Assembly: GCF_000282615.1 (NCBI RefSeq)
Contig: NZ_AKIY01000193.1
Location: 1-47,965, forward strand
Direction of reading: 5' to 3'
Length of the DNA: 47,965 nucleotides
Source of the DNA: Bradyrhizobium sp. YR681
GTDB taxonomy: Bacteria > Pseudomonadota > Alphaproteobacteria > Rhizobiales > Xanthobacteraceae
Shown: positions 1-8,851 of the stretch, one piece after another
Layout of the letters: every line of letters starts with the position of its first letter
Numbering within the stretch: position 1 is the first letter of the stretch
Position numbers and translations under genes: made by a program
Notes under the pieces: model-generated
What the model was told of the DNA's origin: nothing
Seen by the model: only the letters and a program-made list of their open reading frames with translations
Database searches by the model: none

Positions 1-65
1 GCGTGGCCGATGCCGGCGGTGGAGCCGGTGACGAGGGCGGTCTTTCCGGAAAGGTCGATCTTCAT
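1..65 (-). CDS. Short-chain dehydrogenase/reductase, N-terminal fragment
   Basis: Only the first 21 codons lie inside the window; the gene runs off the left edge. The start reads MKIDLSGKTALVTGSTAGIG, the beta1-turn-alpha1 dinucleotide-binding motif (TGxxxGIG) that opens classical SDR oxidoreductases. A GGAGA ribosome binding site lies 6 bases before the ATG. Substrate cannot be told from this fragment. It is on the same strand as the cytochrome c gene and follows its stop by about 80 bases, so the two may be co-transcribed. Confidence 0.75.
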   Translation of the reverse strand, partial: MKIDLSGKTALVTGSTAGIGH

Positions 66-144
66 GAATCATCTCCATTGATGCTGGCGAAGATATCGTG
101 CGCTGCGCAGGCGGCTTCAACCGCCTCTCACCGACGCGTGAGGA

Positions 145-984
145 TCAGTTGCGCGCCGGCAGCGTCCGCACGAACGCAACGATGGCATCAAGGTCCTGCG
201 CCGTCATGGTGGCGTAGGCAGCATAGGCCATCGGCGGCTTGAGCTTGTGGCCGTCACGGGCGATGCCTTGCGTAATCGCACGTTTGATTTCGTCATCGCT
301 CCATTGGCCGAGGCCGGCTGTGGAATCCGCGGTGATGTTGGGGGAGACCGATTCACCCCACAGCCCCCTGAATGTCCGGCCGCCCTTGCCGCTCGCTGCT
401 GTGAAATCATGCACGGCGGACGGACCTTCGGGCGTGTGGCATTCCAGGCAATGGGCGATGGTCAGGAGATAGCGGCCGCGCGCGAGCTTGTCGGACAGCT
501 CAGATTCGCTCGCCTGCTTGCCGGCATAGGTCGGCGCCTCCGGCTTCAGCGCGATCCTGTATTCCGGCGCCGGCGTCTCGTGGCGCACGGCCGGCACCGA
601 ACGCAAGTAAGCCGCGAGCGCATCGAGATCGCGCGTCGTGAGCACCGTGTAGAACGCAGTCGGCATGATCGGCGCGACCCTGGTGCCATCAGGCCTGGTG
701 CCGCTGACCAGAAACCGCTTCAGCTCGGCATCGCTCCAATTGCCGATGCCGGTCTCCTTGTCCGGCGTGATGTTGGAGCCGGTGACCTTGAAGGCGGGCT
801 CGTCAAAAATCTGGCTGCCGCCCGAGAGCGCGCGCGACAGATTGAGGCCTTGCGGCCCGCGCGGCGTATGGCAGTTGTGACAGATCATCACACTGTTGAC
901 GAGATAGGCGCCGCGCTCGACCAGCGTCTCACCAAAGGCTGGCGACGTCAGCAGCGCCAGCGCAATCCCAAACACAATCCTCAT
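145..984 (-). CDS. Diheme cytochrome c, periplasmic
   Basis: A 279-residue protein with an N-terminal signal peptide (hydrophobic residues 3-16, likely cleavage after AFG near residue 18) and two c-type heme sites, CHNCH at 35-39 and CLECH at 179-183. The two halves are duplicated: each heme site is followed by an NIT..(I/L)G.WSD segment and then a Met (M108, M252) suited as the sixth ligand. This pattern is known from cytochrome c subunits that take electrons from membrane or periplasmic dehydrogenases. No dehydrogenase partner is visible; the next gene downstream is a cytoplasmic SDR. It starts 120 bases after the rplQ stop, beyond the rplQ terminator, so it is probably a separate transcript. 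The family is secure; the electron donor is unknown. Confidence 0.9.
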   Translation of the reverse strand: MRIVFGIALALLTSPAFGETLVERGAYLVNSVMICHNCHTPRGPQGLNLSRALSGGSQIFDEPAFKVTGSNITPDKETGIGNWSDAELKRFLVSGTRPDGTRVAPIMPTAFYTVLTTRDLDALAAYLRSVPAVRHETPAPEYRIALKPEAPTYAGKQASESELSDKLARGRYLLTIAHCLECHTPEGPSAVHDFTAASGKGGRTFRGLWGESVSPNITADSTAGLGQWSDDEIKRAITQGIARDGHKLKPPMAYAAYATMTAQDLDAIVAFVRTLPARN

Positions 985-1051
985 GAGAGCCCCCGCCCGG
1001 AATCGCGTTCAACAAAAACGATGCGCGGCATGAGATGTCGCCGTGCCATAC

Positions 1052-1080
1052 AAAAAAGCGGCGCCCAAGGGCGCCGCTTT
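1052..1080 (-). terminator. Intrinsic terminator of the alpha operon (after rplQ)
   Basis: A 9-bp GC stem (GCGGCGCCC / GGGCGCCGC) with a 2-base loop is followed, in the minus-strand direction, by TTTTTTG. It lies 25 bases past the rplQ stop. It closes the long ribosomal array and separates it from the cytochrome c gene. Confidence 0.9.
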
Positions 1081-1104
1081 CTGAAACCTGAAGTACCAGC
1101 CGGC

Positions 1105-1521
1105 TTACGCCGCCTCGGCTTCCTTCTCCTGCACCGGGCCGGAATCCTGGCCCTTGGCATCGACGTCGCGATCGACGAACTCGATCACGGCCATCGCGGC
1201 ATTGTCGCCGTAGCGGAAGCCGGCCTTGATGATGCGGGTGTAGCCGCCCTGGCGGTCCTTGTAGCGGGGCGCCAGCGTGTCGAACAGCTTCTTGACCTGA
1301 TCCTTGTCGCGCATCTCGGAGATGGCCTGGCGGCGCATGGCCAGCCCGCCCTTCTTGCCGAGGGTGATGAGCTTCTCGACGATCGGACGGAGCTCCTTGG
1401 CCTTCGGGAGCGTGGTGACGATCTGCTCGTGCTTGATCAGCGCGGCGCACATGTTGGCGAACATCGCGCGGCGATGCTCGGCAGTGCGGTTGAGCTTCCG
1501 ATGAACCTTGCCGTGACGCAT
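1105..1521 (-). CDS. rplQ: 50S ribosomal protein L17
   Basis: A 138-residue protein beginning [20 protein letters not shown], the signature N-terminus of bacterial L17, which sits near the peptide exit tunnel of the 50S subunit. It is about 11 residues longer than the E. coli protein, with a Glu/Ala-rich C-terminal tail. It is the last gene of the alpha operon (rpsM-rpsK-rpoA-rplQ) and is followed by a strong intrinsic terminator. The gap to rpoA is about 120 bases. Confidence 0.97.
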   Translation of the reverse strand: MRHGKVHRKLNRTAEHRRAMFANMCAALIKHEQIVTTLPKAKELRPIVEKLITLGKKGGLAMRRQAISEMRDKDQVKKLFDTLAPRYKDRQGGYTRIIKAGFRYGDNAAMAVIEFVDRDVDAKGQDSGPVQEKEAEAA

Positions 1522-1643
1522 GTGTCTATTCCTTACGTATGAACTGCCGCGATGGTTCGTCGGATCAGTTGCTCAGGTGGGCTTCCTGCGTTCGCCCATA
1601 AGAATCGCGGCCGGAGATGTCCGGCCGCGACAGTGAAAGCGGA

Positions 1644-2675
1644 TCAGTAATGATCCTCGAAGCGCTTGGCGAGCTCGTCGATGTTCTCCGGCGGCCAGCC
1701 CGGCACTTCCATGCCGAGATGCAGACCCATCTGGGCCAGCACTTCCTTGATCTCGTTCAACGACTTGCGGCCGAAGTTCGGAGTGCGGAGCATTTCGGCT
1801 TCGCTCTTTTGCACGAGGTCGCCGATGTAGACGATGTTGTCGTTCTTCAAGCAGTTGGCCGAACGCACCGACAGCTCGAGCTCGTCCACCTTCTTGAGGA
1901 AGGCCGGGTTGAAGGCGAGGTCCGGGATGATCTCCTGGGCGACTTCCTTGCGCGGCTCTTCGAAGTTGACGAACACGTTGAGCTGATCCTGGAGGATGCG
2001 GGCGGCGTAAGCGACCGAGTCATCCGGCGAGATCGCGCCGTTGGTCTCGATCGTCATGGTCAGCTTGTCGTAGTCGAGGATCTGGCCCTCGCGGGTGTTC
2101 TCGACCTTGTAGGAGACCTTGCGGACCGGCGAGTACAGGCTGTCGACCGGGATCAGGCCGATCGGCGCATCCTCGGGACGATTGCGCTCGGCGGGCACGT
2201 AGCCCTTGCCGGTGGCGACCGTGAACTCCATGCGGATCTCGGCGCCCTCGTCGAGGGTGCAGATCTGGAGGTCGGGGTTGAGCACGACGACGTCGCCCAC
2301 GGTCTGGATGTCGCCGGCGGTGACGACGCCCGGACCCTGCTTCTTCACGACCATGCGCTTGGGGCCTTCGCCCTGCATCTTGATCGAGATGTCCTTGATG
2401 TTGAGCACGATGTCGGTGACGTCCTCACGGACGCCCGCGATCGAGGAGAACTCGTGCAGCACGCCGTCGATGTGCACCGACTGCACCGCCGCGCCCTGGA
2501 GCGAGGAGAGCAGGATACGGCGCAGCGCGTTGCCGAGGGTCTGGCCGAAGCCGCGCTCGAGCGGCTCGGCGACGATGGTCGCAAAGCGGTTCGAATCGCT
2601 GCCGGGCGTGACCTGGAGCTTGTTCGGCCGAATCAGTTCTTGCCAATTTTTCTGGATCGTCACTGTTTCACCCAT
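1644..2675 (-). CDS. rpoA: DNA-directed RNA polymerase subunit alpha
   Basis: A 343-residue alpha subunit. The N-terminal domain (about 1-235) dimerises and nucleates beta and beta-prime assembly. The C-terminal domain (about 255-343) contains the helix-hairpin-helix stretch [18 protein letters not shown], which binds UP elements and activators. I start it at the ATG encoding [14 protein letters not shown]. An in-frame GTG 30 bases upstream has no Shine-Dalgarno and would add a non-conserved decapeptide. It lies between rpsK and rplQ, the usual alpha-operon order. Confidence 0.97.
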   Translation of the reverse strand: MGETVTIQKNWQELIRPNKLQVTPGSDSNRFATIVAEPLERGFGQTLGNALRRILLSSLQGAAVQSVHIDGVLHEFSSIAGVREDVTDIVLNIKDISIKMQGEGPKRMVVKKQGPGVVTAGDIQTVGDVVVLNPDLQICTLDEGAEIRMEFTVATGKGYVPAERNRPEDAPIGLIPVDSLYSPVRKVSYKVENTREGQILDYDKLTMTIETNGAISPDDSVAYAARILQDQLNVFVNFEEPRKEVAQEIIPDLAFNPAFLKKVDELELSVRSANCLKNDNIVYIGDLVQKSEAEMLRTPNFGRKSLNEIKEVLAQMGLHLGMEVPGWPPENIDELAKRFEDHY

Positions 2676-2788
2676 ACAGGCCAGTCGAACTGCCGTTGCA
2701 GACACTGGCGTTGGAGAAAGGCCGCAGGTCGCACCCGCGGCTTCTTACAAAAGTCATTGCGGGCGCCGATGCGCCCGCAACCTCTTAA

Positions 2789-3178
2789 TCAAACGCGCCG
2801 ACGCTTGCGGGGACGGCAACCGTTGTGCGGGATCGTGGTCACGTCACGGATCGAGGTGACGGTGAAACCCGCGGCCTGCAGTGCACGGAGCGCCGATTCG
2901 CGGCCCGAACCGGGACCGGCGACTTCGACTTCCAGCGTGCGCATGCCGTGCTCCTGCGCCTTCTTCGACACGTCCTCGGCGGCAACCTGGGCGGCGTACG
3001 GGGTCGACTTGCGCGAGCCCTTGAAGCCCATCGTGCCGGCGGAAGACCAGGCAATCGTGTTGCCCTGCGCGTCGGTGATGGTGATGGTCGTGTTGTTGAA
3101 CGACGAGTTCACGTGCGCGACGCCGGAGGCGATGTTCTTGCGTTCACGACGGCGAACGCGGGTGGCTTCCTTGCCCAT
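2789..3178 (-). CDS. rpsK: 30S ribosomal protein S11
   Basis: A 129-residue protein, the same length as in E. coli. It contains the conserved core [19 protein letters not shown] and the basic C-terminus [11 protein letters not shown] that contacts 16S rRNA on the platform beside the E/P-site mRNA path. It lies 124 bases downstream of rpsM and about 110 bases upstream of rpoA. Confidence 0.97.
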   Translation of the reverse strand: MGKEATRVRRRERKNIASGVAHVNSSFNNTTITITDAQGNTIAWSSAGTMGFKGSRKSTPYAAQVAAEDVSKKAQEHGMRTLEVEVAGPGSGRESALRALQAAGFTVTSIRDVTTIPHNGCRPRKRRRV

Positions 3179-3302
3179 AGACTACCTTTCCTGGAGATCT
3201 CAAACGCCGCCGTAATGCCAGCGGCTACACCTGATGGAACGAAAGGCGCGCGGCGAACAGGTTGTCCCCTGCCCGCCGCACGCCACGATTGGATGCGAAG
3301 AC

Positions 3303-3671
3303 TTACTTCTTCTTGCCGGCGATCGCCTTCGCCGGGCCCTTGCGCGTACGCGCATTGGTGTGGGTGCGCTGACCGCGCACCGGCAGACCGCGACGATGAC
3401 GCAGGCCGCGATAGCAGCCGAGGTCCATCAGACGCTTGATGTTGATGCCGACCTCACGACGCAGGTCGCCCTCGACGAGATAGTCGCGGTCGATCACTTC
3501 GCGGATCTGGAGCACTTCGGCATCGCTGAGCTGGTTGACGCGACGATCCACGGGGATCTTCACCTTCTCCAGGATCTCCCCAGCGATCTTCTGGCCGATG
3601 CCATGGATATACTGGAGCGCGATCAGCACGCGCTTGTTGGTCGGAATGTTCACGCCGGCAATACGGGCCAC
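3303..3671 (-). CDS. rpsM: 30S ribosomal protein S13
   Basis: A 122-residue protein beginning [15 protein letters not shown], with the helix-turn segment [10 protein letters not shown] and the basic C-terminal tail that reaches the P-site tRNA and forms intersubunit bridges with L5. The start is a GTG, supported by AGGAGAG six bases upstream; no ATG fits. It is the first gene of the alpha operon in its narrow sense. A candidate promoter overlaps the end of adk 150-180 bases upstream. Confidence 0.97.
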   Translation of the reverse strand: MARIAGVNIPTNKRVLIALQYIHGIGQKIAGEILEKVKIPVDRRVNQLSDAEVLQIREVIDRDYLVEGDLRREVGINIKRLMDLGCYRGLRHRRGLPVRGQRTHTNARTRKGPAKAIAGKKK

Positions 3672-3822
3672 GGCCTTCTCTCCTGTTGCCGATCCCTCGT
3701 CAGGAACCGGTCTTTAAGTGCTTGGTTTCTCGGGCAGGTGTTCACAAACGCGAACACGACGCCCACCCCTGGTCTTCCTGGGGCCCGGCATCGTTTGAAA
3801 CTATCCGACTTGGATGCGGGGC

Positions 3823-3852
3823 TTATTAGGGGATTCCAGGGGCTTTCGTCAA
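3823..3852 (-). promoter_or_regulatory. Candidate sigma-70 promoter for rpsM-rpsK-rpoA-rplQ
   Basis: Minus strand: TTGACG (-35, 5 of 6 to consensus), 18-base spacer, TAATAA (-10; also readable as the rhizobial form CTAATA). The -35 box begins 7 bases beyond the adk stop codon, so the promoter sits at the start of the 187-base adk-rpsM gap. Prediction from sequence only. Confidence 0.4.
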
Positions 3853-3858
3853 CCGCTG

Positions 3859-4737
3859 CTAGCGCTTGGCTCGCTTTTTCGTGACCTTTTTTGCGGCCTT
3901 TTTGGCACCCTTTTTGACTGCCTTCCTGGCGGTCGTCCTGGTTGCCTTTTTGACGGTTTTCTTGGTCGCTTTCTTGGCCGTTTTCTTGGTACCCTTCACG
4001 GCCTTCTTGGCAGGTTTTTTGGCGGTTTTTGCCGATTTGGCGGCCTTCTTGGCTGCTTTGGCCGGCTTTTTGGTCGCTTTCTTCGCAGCCTTGCCCTTTT
4101 TGGCTGGCCCCGCCTTGGCCACGCTGCGGGCATGGCTCTTCGGCTCGACCGCTCCCAACGCCAGGAGCAGACGGTGGATGGCGCGGGTGACCTCGTCGAT
4201 GGCCATCATGCCGTCGATGGTGGAGAGCTTCCGCCGCTCCGAATAGTAGTGAATCAGAGGTTCCGTCTGATTCCGGTAGTTGGCCAACCGCTTGGTCAGG
4301 ACCTCCGGGGTGTCATCGACCCGGACCTCCTCCCCGCGCTCCCGCATCTGGGCGACGCGGGTCTCGACACGACTCAGCAGCGCACTCTCGTTGACGCGGA
4401 GCTCGATCACCGCGTCGAGCTTCATGTGCTTGTGCTTGAGCAGCTCATCCAGCGCCTCGGCCTGCGGCACGGTGCGCGGGAAACCATCGAGGATGAAACC
4501 GTTCCGGGCATCCGGCTGGTCGATCCGGTCGGAGATGATTCCGACCACGATCTCGTCGGGCACCAGGCCGCCGCCGGCCATGATCTCCTTGGCCTTCAGC
4601 CCGACCGGCGTTCCGGCGGCAACGGCTGCGCGCAGCATCTCACCGGTCGAGAGCTGGACGATGCCATAGCGCTGCACCAGCAGCTGCGCCTGGGTCCCCT
4701 TGCCCGACCCCGGCGGTCCCAGAAGTATAATTCTCAT
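3859..4737 (-). CDS. adk: Adenylate kinase with long Lys/Ala-rich C-terminal extension
   Basis: Converts AMP + ATP to 2 ADP. The catalytic core (about 1-195) has the P-loop GPPGSGKGT at 7-15, the AMP-binding [13 protein letters not shown] region at 84-96 and a short LID without zinc cysteines ([11 protein letters not shown], 135-145), so it is the short form. After residue 195 comes an extra segment of about 97 residues. It is almost entirely Lys, Ala, Thr and Pro in AKKA / TKKA / KPAK repeats, resembling the C-terminal tail of histone H1. The corresponding DNA is AAA/AAG-rich and much lower in GC than its surroundings. Its ATG overlaps the stop of the SecY paralogue by 4 bases. The function of the tail is unknown; nucleic-acid binding is an inference from charge. 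Confidence 0.95.
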   Translation of the reverse strand: MRIILLGPPGSGKGTQAQLLVQRYGIVQLSTGEMLRAAVAAGTPVGLKAKEIMAGGGLVPDEIVVGIISDRIDQPDARNGFILDGFPRTVPQAEALDELLKHKHMKLDAVIELRVNESALLSRVETRVAQMRERGEEVRVDDTPEVLTKRLANYRNQTEPLIHYYSERRKLSTIDGMMAIDEVTRAIHRLLLALGAVEPKSHARSVAKAGPAKKGKAAKKATKKPAKAAKKAAKSAKTAKKPAKKAVKGTKKTAKKATKKTVKKATRTTARKAVKKGAKKAAKKVTKKRAKR

Positions 4738-5945
4738 CGGCGTACGCCCCCCGGATTGGTGAGCGATACGTCGCGCACCTGTGTTTTGATATCAAGGGCA
4801 GTGCAAACCACAACCAGCGCCGCACCACCATTGACGACCATACTATAAGGCAGACCGATCCCGTAAAGCTCGAAGACCTCCGGAATCAACTGCAACGCAG
4901 TCAGGTAGACGGCTCCGACGACCGTCGTCAATGACACGGCGCGATCGAGATAGTCCGCCGTCGCCTCGCCCGGCGCGACACCGGGAATTGTGCCGTCACG
5001 CTGGGCCAGGGATTTGGCCGTGTGCTCGGGATCGACGACATAGGCGGTGTAGATGAAAGCAAGCACGAACACGGCGATCGACACGAGGATCATGTGGACC
5101 GGCTGGCCGAGTTGAAGATGCCGGTAGGCCGCAGCGACCACGGGGTGATCGCCGCCCAGGACAAAGCCCGCAAAGGCGAGCGGCAGAAAGAATATCCACG
5201 GCGCTACGGTGACCGGAATCAGGAACCCGGCGCTGTTGAGCTTGATCGGCAGCATCGCATCGCGCGCCGGCAGTTGCCGCGCGCCGACGCTGACCGCGCC
5301 GAACGCGACGCGGATATTTCGCCGCGCGCCTTCAACAAGCACCATCACGGCGACGGTCGCGATCCAGAACACGACATGGCCGAGCACGAGATTGCTCGAA
5401 ATCGCCCCCTGCTGCATGAGCTCCATGATGCCGGCGACGTCGCGCGGCAGCGAGACGAGAAAGCCGACACCCAGGATCAGCGCCAGACCGTTGCCGATGC
5501 CGTGGCGGGTGATTTGCTCGCTGAGCCAGATCAGAACGAACACGCCGCCGACGATCGAGGCCGTCGCCGCGAGAACAGGCCATTCGTCCGGTTCAGGAAC
5601 CAGCGCCGAAATTGTCCGGATAGCCGAGGCGTAGCCGTAGGCCTGGAAGGTGGAAAACACCAGAGTCAGGATCAGCGTGCAGCGCGCGATGGCGCGCCGG
5701 CCGCGCTCACCTGATTTCTCGAGCGAGTTCAGGCGCTGCCATACCAGCGAGAGAAGCCGAACGACGATCGCAGCGGTCAGATAGGGAAGGATGCCGAGTG
5801 CGAAGATCGAAAGGCGGACCATGTCGTGGGCCGGGAACGACAAGCTTGGCGGGCCCATCCCGACAAACGGGATCTGGGTGCCGAGCCTGAAAAGGAGCAG
5901 CGCGCCAATCGTGAAAGCGATCCGGCGCGCGAGCTCCCTGCTCAT
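4734..5945 (-). CDS. SecY-like translocon channel paralogue, plug segment apparently missing
   Basis: A 403-residue polytopic membrane protein, clearly homologous to the adjacent 443-residue SecY: shared [29 protein letters not shown] and [19 protein letters not shown] segments. It differs in ways that matter. Between PFVGMG (27-31) and the IFAL..PY helix only about 11 residues remain where SecY has about 29, so the plug (TM2a) is not there. Loop C5 reads PGVAPGE (321-327), with Ala324 in place of the invariant Arg of GIRPGE. The basic N-terminal amphipathic region and the basic C-terminal tail are also missing. It overlaps secY and adk by 4 bases (ATGA) on each side, so it is translationally coupled. 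It has no frameshift or stop, so it looks functional. Role unknown; it could be a second translocon or a partner of SecY. Confidence 0.88.
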   Translation of the reverse strand: MSRELARRIAFTIGALLLFRLGTQIPFVGMGPPSLSFPAHDMVRLSIFALGILPYLTAAIVVRLLSLVWQRLNSLEKSGERGRRAIARCTLILTLVFSTFQAYGYASAIRTISALVPEPDEWPVLAATASIVGGVFVLIWLSEQITRHGIGNGLALILGVGFLVSLPRDVAGIMELMQQGAISSNLVLGHVVFWIATVAVMVLVEGARRNIRVAFGAVSVGARQLPARDAMLPIKLNSAGFLIPVTVAPWIFFLPLAFAGFVLGGDHPVVAAAYRHLQLGQPVHMILVSIAVFVLAFIYTAYVVDPEHTAKSLAQRDGTIPGVAPGEATADYLDRAVSLTTVVGAVYLTALQLIPEVFELYGIGLPYSMVVNGGAALVVVCTALDIKTQVRDVSLTNPGGVRR

Positions 5946-7273
5946 CTACGGCGGCCCCGCAGCTTCGACTTGCGGATCAGGCCTTCGTACTGATGGGCCA
6001 GCAGATAGCCCTGCACCTGAGCCACCGTGTCCATGGTGACGCTGACGACGATCAGCAGCGAGGTGCCGCCGAAGTAGAACGGCACCGAGGCGTAGGAGAT
6101 CAGGATCTCCGGGATCAGGCAGACGATCGCCAGATAGACCGCGCCGAGCACGGTGATGCGCGACAGCACGTAGTCGATATATTCAGCGGTGCGCTCGCCC
6201 GGACGGATGCCCGGAATGAAGCCGCCATGCTTCTTCAGATTGTCCGCGGTCTCGGTCGGGTTGAACACGATCGCGGTGTAGAAGAACGCGAAGAACACGA
6301 TCAGCGCGAGATACATGATCAGGAACAGCGGACGGCCGTGGCCGAGCTGGGTCGTGATCCACTGGAACCATTCCGGCCCGCTGCCCGCGTTGAAGTTCGC
6401 AACCGTGGTCGGCAGCAGCAGCAGAGAGGACGCGAAGATCGGCGGGATCACGCCCGAGGTGTTCAGCTTGAGCGGCAGATGCGAGGACTGGCCCTCGAAC
6501 ATCTTGTTGCCGACCTGGCGCTTCGGATACTGGATCAGCAGCCGGCGCTGGGCGCGCTCCACGAACACGATGAAGGCGATCACGGCGACGGCCATGATGA
6601 TGACGACCAGGATCAGGCCGGTCGACATCGCCCCCTGACGGCCGAGCTCGAGCATGTTGGCGAGCGCCGCGGGCAGCTCGGCGACGATGCCGGAGAGAAT
6701 GATCAGCGAGATGCCGTTGCCGATGCCGCGCGAGGTGATCTGCTCACCCAGCCACATCAGGAACATGGTGCCGCCAGTCAGCGTGATCGCCGTGGACAGG
6801 CGGAAGAACAGGCCGGGGTCGCTGACGACGTTGCCGGCGCCTTCGAGGCCCACCGCGATGCCGTAGGACTGGAACGCGGCCAGGATGACCGTGAGATAGC
6901 GGGTGTACTGGTTCAGCAGCTTGCGGCCGGCCTCGCCTTCCTTCTTCAGCGCTTCGAGCTGCGGCGAGACGGTGGTCAGGAGCTGGATGATGATCGATGC
7001 CGAGATGTACGGCATGATGTTCAGCGCGAAGATCGCCATGCGGTGGATGCCGCCGCCGGCGAACATGTTGAACATGCCCAGGATGCCGCCCGCCTGGGAC
7101 TTGAACACCTGCTCCCAGATGTTGGGATCGATGCCGGGCAGCGGGATGTAGGTCCCGAGCCGATAAACGAGCAGCGCACCCAGGGTGAACCAGATGCGCT
7201 TCTTCAGTTCGTCGGCCTTGGCAAACGCGCCGAAATTGAGATTGGCTGCCAGTTGTTCCGCTGCTGAGACCAT
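5942..7273 (-). CDS. secY: Preprotein translocase subunit SecY (canonical)
   Basis: The 443-residue central channel of the Sec translocon in the inner membrane. It has ten predicted transmembrane helices, the glycine-rich plug (about 61-77, AGGILGMFNMFAGGG), the C5 loop GIRPGERT with Arg357 (needed for SecA-driven export in E. coli), and the basic C-terminus ending KLRGRRR. It closes the spc operon after rplO. The 148-base gap to rplO contains a GC hairpin and a candidate promoter. A GGGAGAAAG ribosome binding site precedes the ATG. Confidence 0.97.
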   Translation of the reverse strand: MVSAAEQLAANLNFGAFAKADELKKRIWFTLGALLVYRLGTYIPLPGIDPNIWEQVFKSQAGGILGMFNMFAGGGIHRMAIFALNIMPYISASIIIQLLTTVSPQLEALKKEGEAGRKLLNQYTRYLTVILAAFQSYGIAVGLEGAGNVVSDPGLFFRLSTAITLTGGTMFLMWLGEQITSRGIGNGISLIILSGIVAELPAALANMLELGRQGAMSTGLILVVIIMAVAVIAFIVFVERAQRRLLIQYPKRQVGNKMFEGQSSHLPLKLNTSGVIPPIFASSLLLLPTTVANFNAGSGPEWFQWITTQLGHGRPLFLIMYLALIVFFAFFYTAIVFNPTETADNLKKHGGFIPGIRPGERTAEYIDYVLSRITVLGAVYLAIVCLIPEILISYASVPFYFGGTSLLIVVSVTMDTVAQVQGYLLAHQYEGLIRKSKLRGRRR

Positions 7274-7342
7274 CTTGGACTTTCTCCCGCCGCCTGTTGC
7301 GCCGTCATGCCCGCGGCCGGGCTACTCTAGCGGACGCCGGAC

Positions 7343-7372
7343 ATTATCTGGGGCTCGGCTTCGATAAGTCCA
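7343..7372 (-). promoter_or_regulatory. Candidate promoter for secY-secY2-adk
   Basis: Minus strand: TGGACT (4 of 6), 18-base spacer, GATAAT (5 of 6), in the rplO-secY gap and about 70 bases before the secY ATG. It follows the hairpin at 7390-7408, which suggests that secY, its paralogue and adk can be uncoupled from the ribosomal genes. Weak -35; prediction only. Confidence 0.35.
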
Positions 7373-7386
7373 CGTCCCGCATGCGT

Positions 7387-7408
7387 AAAGGCCCGCGAGC
7401 CGCGGGCC
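7387..7408 (-). terminator. Terminator-like or attenuator hairpin after rplO
   Basis: A perfect 8-bp stem GGCCCGCG / CGCGGGCC with a 3-base loop lies 13 bases past the rplO stop. In the minus direction it is followed by only TTT, so it is likely a partial terminator or processing site rather than a full stop. Confidence 0.5.
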
Positions 7409-7421
7409 AATGACGCAGTTG

Positions 7422-7907
7422 TTACGCCGCCTCGCCTTCTTCCTTGGCAGGGGCGAGGATCTTCACCGAACCGCCGGCCTTCTCGACCGCGGCGATCGCG
7501 GTCTTGGTGGCGCCGTGCACTTCGATGTTGAGCTTGGACTTGAGCTCGCCGCGGCCGAGCAGCCGCAGGCCGGCCTTGGCGCGGCGAAGCACGCCGGCCT
7601 TCACCAGAGACTCCATGGTCACCACGCTGCCGGCGTCGACCTTCTTGGCATCGACCGCATCCTGGAGCCGGTCCAGGTTGATCTCGGCGAACTCGACGCG
7701 GAAGATGTTGTTGAAGCCGCGCTTGGGCAGACGGCGATGCAATGGCATCTGGCCGCCTTCGAAACCCTTGATGCGCACGCCCGAACGCGCGGTCTGGCCC
7801 TTGCCGCCGCGGCCGGACTGCTTGCCCTTGCCCGAACCGATGCCACGGCCGACGCGCATGCGCTTCTTGCGCGAGCCGGCATTGTCGGCGATATCGCTGA
7901 GCTTCAT
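7422..7907 (-). CDS. rplO: 50S ribosomal protein L15
   Basis: A 161-residue protein (E. coli 144) with the Gly/Arg-rich N-terminal extension ([20 protein letters not shown]) that threads into 23S rRNA, and the conserved [17 protein letters not shown] core. The C-terminus is extended with Ala/Glu residues. It follows rpmD in spc order. Confidence 0.97.
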   Translation of the reverse strand: MKLSDIADNAGSRKKRMRVGRGIGSGKGKQSGRGGKGQTARSGVRIKGFEGGQMPLHRRLPKRGFNNIFRVEFAEINLDRLQDAVDAKKVDAGSVVTMESLVKAGVLRRAKAGLRLLGRGELKSKLNIEVHGATKTAIAAVEKAGGSVKILAPAKEEGEAA

Positions 7908-7982
7908 CGCCCTGCTCCTTGTTTCTTGCGCACGATCTTCACCGAAAGCAGGTCGCCCGCTTCCGGGATCGCGCGCCGTTAC

Positions 7983-8189
7983 TTACTTCTCGTCGACGAT
8001 GCGAACGAGATGGTGAACCTTCTCGATCATGCCGCGGACCGCAGGGGTGTCCTGCAGCTCGCTGGTGCGACCGATCTTGTTGAGCTTGAGACCGATCAGC
8101 GTCGAGCGCTGCGAATGATGGCGGCGGATCGCGCTGCCGATCTGCTCGAGCTTGATCGTCTTGCTGGACTTAGCGGCGTCCTTGGCCAT
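7983..8189 (-). CDS. rpmD: 50S ribosomal protein L30
   Basis: A 68-residue protein with the L30 core [12 protein letters not shown]...[13 protein letters not shown] followed by a short C-terminal strand. Some 9 residues longer than the E. coli protein at the N-terminus. It lies 21 bases downstream of rpsE. Confidence 0.96.
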   Translation of the reverse strand: MAKDAAKSSKTIKLEQIGSAIRRHHSQRSTLIGLKLNKIGRTSELQDTPAVRGMIEKVHHLVRIVDEK

Positions 8190-8210
8190 GGGAGTCTACT
8201 CCAGCTTCCG

Positions 8211-8804
8211 TTAGTCGGCAGCCGCCTCGGCATCGCCACCGATACGGCGCGACTGCAGAGTGGATACCTTGATGTTGCGGCGGGCTGCGACCGAACGCGG
8301 CGAATCCTGATGCTTCAGCGCGTCGAAGGTTGCGCGAACCATGTTGTAGGGGTTCGACGAACCGATCGACTTGGCGACCACGTCCTGGACGCCGAGCGTC
8401 TCGAACACGGCGCGCATCGGGCCGCCGGCGATGATGCCGGTACCGGCCGGAGCTGCACGCAGATAGACACGGCCCGCGCCATGACGGCCGGCGATGTCGT
8501 GATGGAGCGTGCGGCCCTCGCGCAGCGAGACGCGGGTCAGGTTGCGCTTGGCGGATTCGGTTGCCTTGCGGATCGCCTCGGGAACTTCGCGCGCCTTGCC
8601 GTGACCGAAGCCGGCGCGGCCCTTCTGGTCGCCGATCACGACCAGCGCTGCGAAACCGAAACGCTTACCGCCCTTGACGACCTTCGCCACGCGATTGATG
8701 TGGACGAGCTTGTCGACGAACTCGCTGTCGCGCTCCTCGCGCTCCTTGCGTTCACGTCCGCCGCCCCGCTGATCGCGTCCACCACGCTGTTCGCGTTCTG
8801 CCAT
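8211..8804 (-). CDS. rpsE: 30S ribosomal protein S5
   Basis: A 197-residue protein (E. coli 167). The double-stranded-RNA-binding N-domain includes [20 protein letters not shown] and the C-domain includes [14 protein letters not shown]5 stabilises the decoding centre and helps accuracy. The N-terminus carries an extra Arg/Gly/Glu-rich stretch of about 25 residues ([17 protein letters not shown]), an alphaproteobacterial-type extension. Between rplR and rpmD. Confidence 0.97.
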   Translation of the reverse strand: MAEREQRGGRDQRGGGRERKEREERDSEFVDKLVHINRVAKVVKGGKRFGFAALVVIGDQKGRAGFGHGKAREVPEAIRKATESAKRNLTRVSLREGRTLHHDIAGRHGAGRVYLRAAPAGTGIIAGGPMRAVFETLGVQDVVAKSIGSSNPYNMVRATFDALKHQDSPRSVAARRNIKVSTLQSRRIGGDAEAAAD

Positions 8805-8851
8805 GGTTTTTCCAATCCTTCAGAGGCTTACGCCTCAATCCTCAAATTCTG

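Noticed and set aside
2676..2705. An earlier GTG start for rpoA
   Set aside because: No Shine-Dalgarno and a non-conserved decapeptide; the conserved N-terminus starts at MGETVTIQ.
247..3215. Long plus-strand open frames across cytochrome c, rplQ, rpoA and rpsK
   Set aside because: They mirror the codon structure of well-supported minus-strand genes and cross operon junctions and the terminator.
4734..5945. SecY paralogue as a pseudogene
   Set aside because: The frame is intact over 403 codons, has in-frame overlaps at both ends and keeps several conserved SecY segments.
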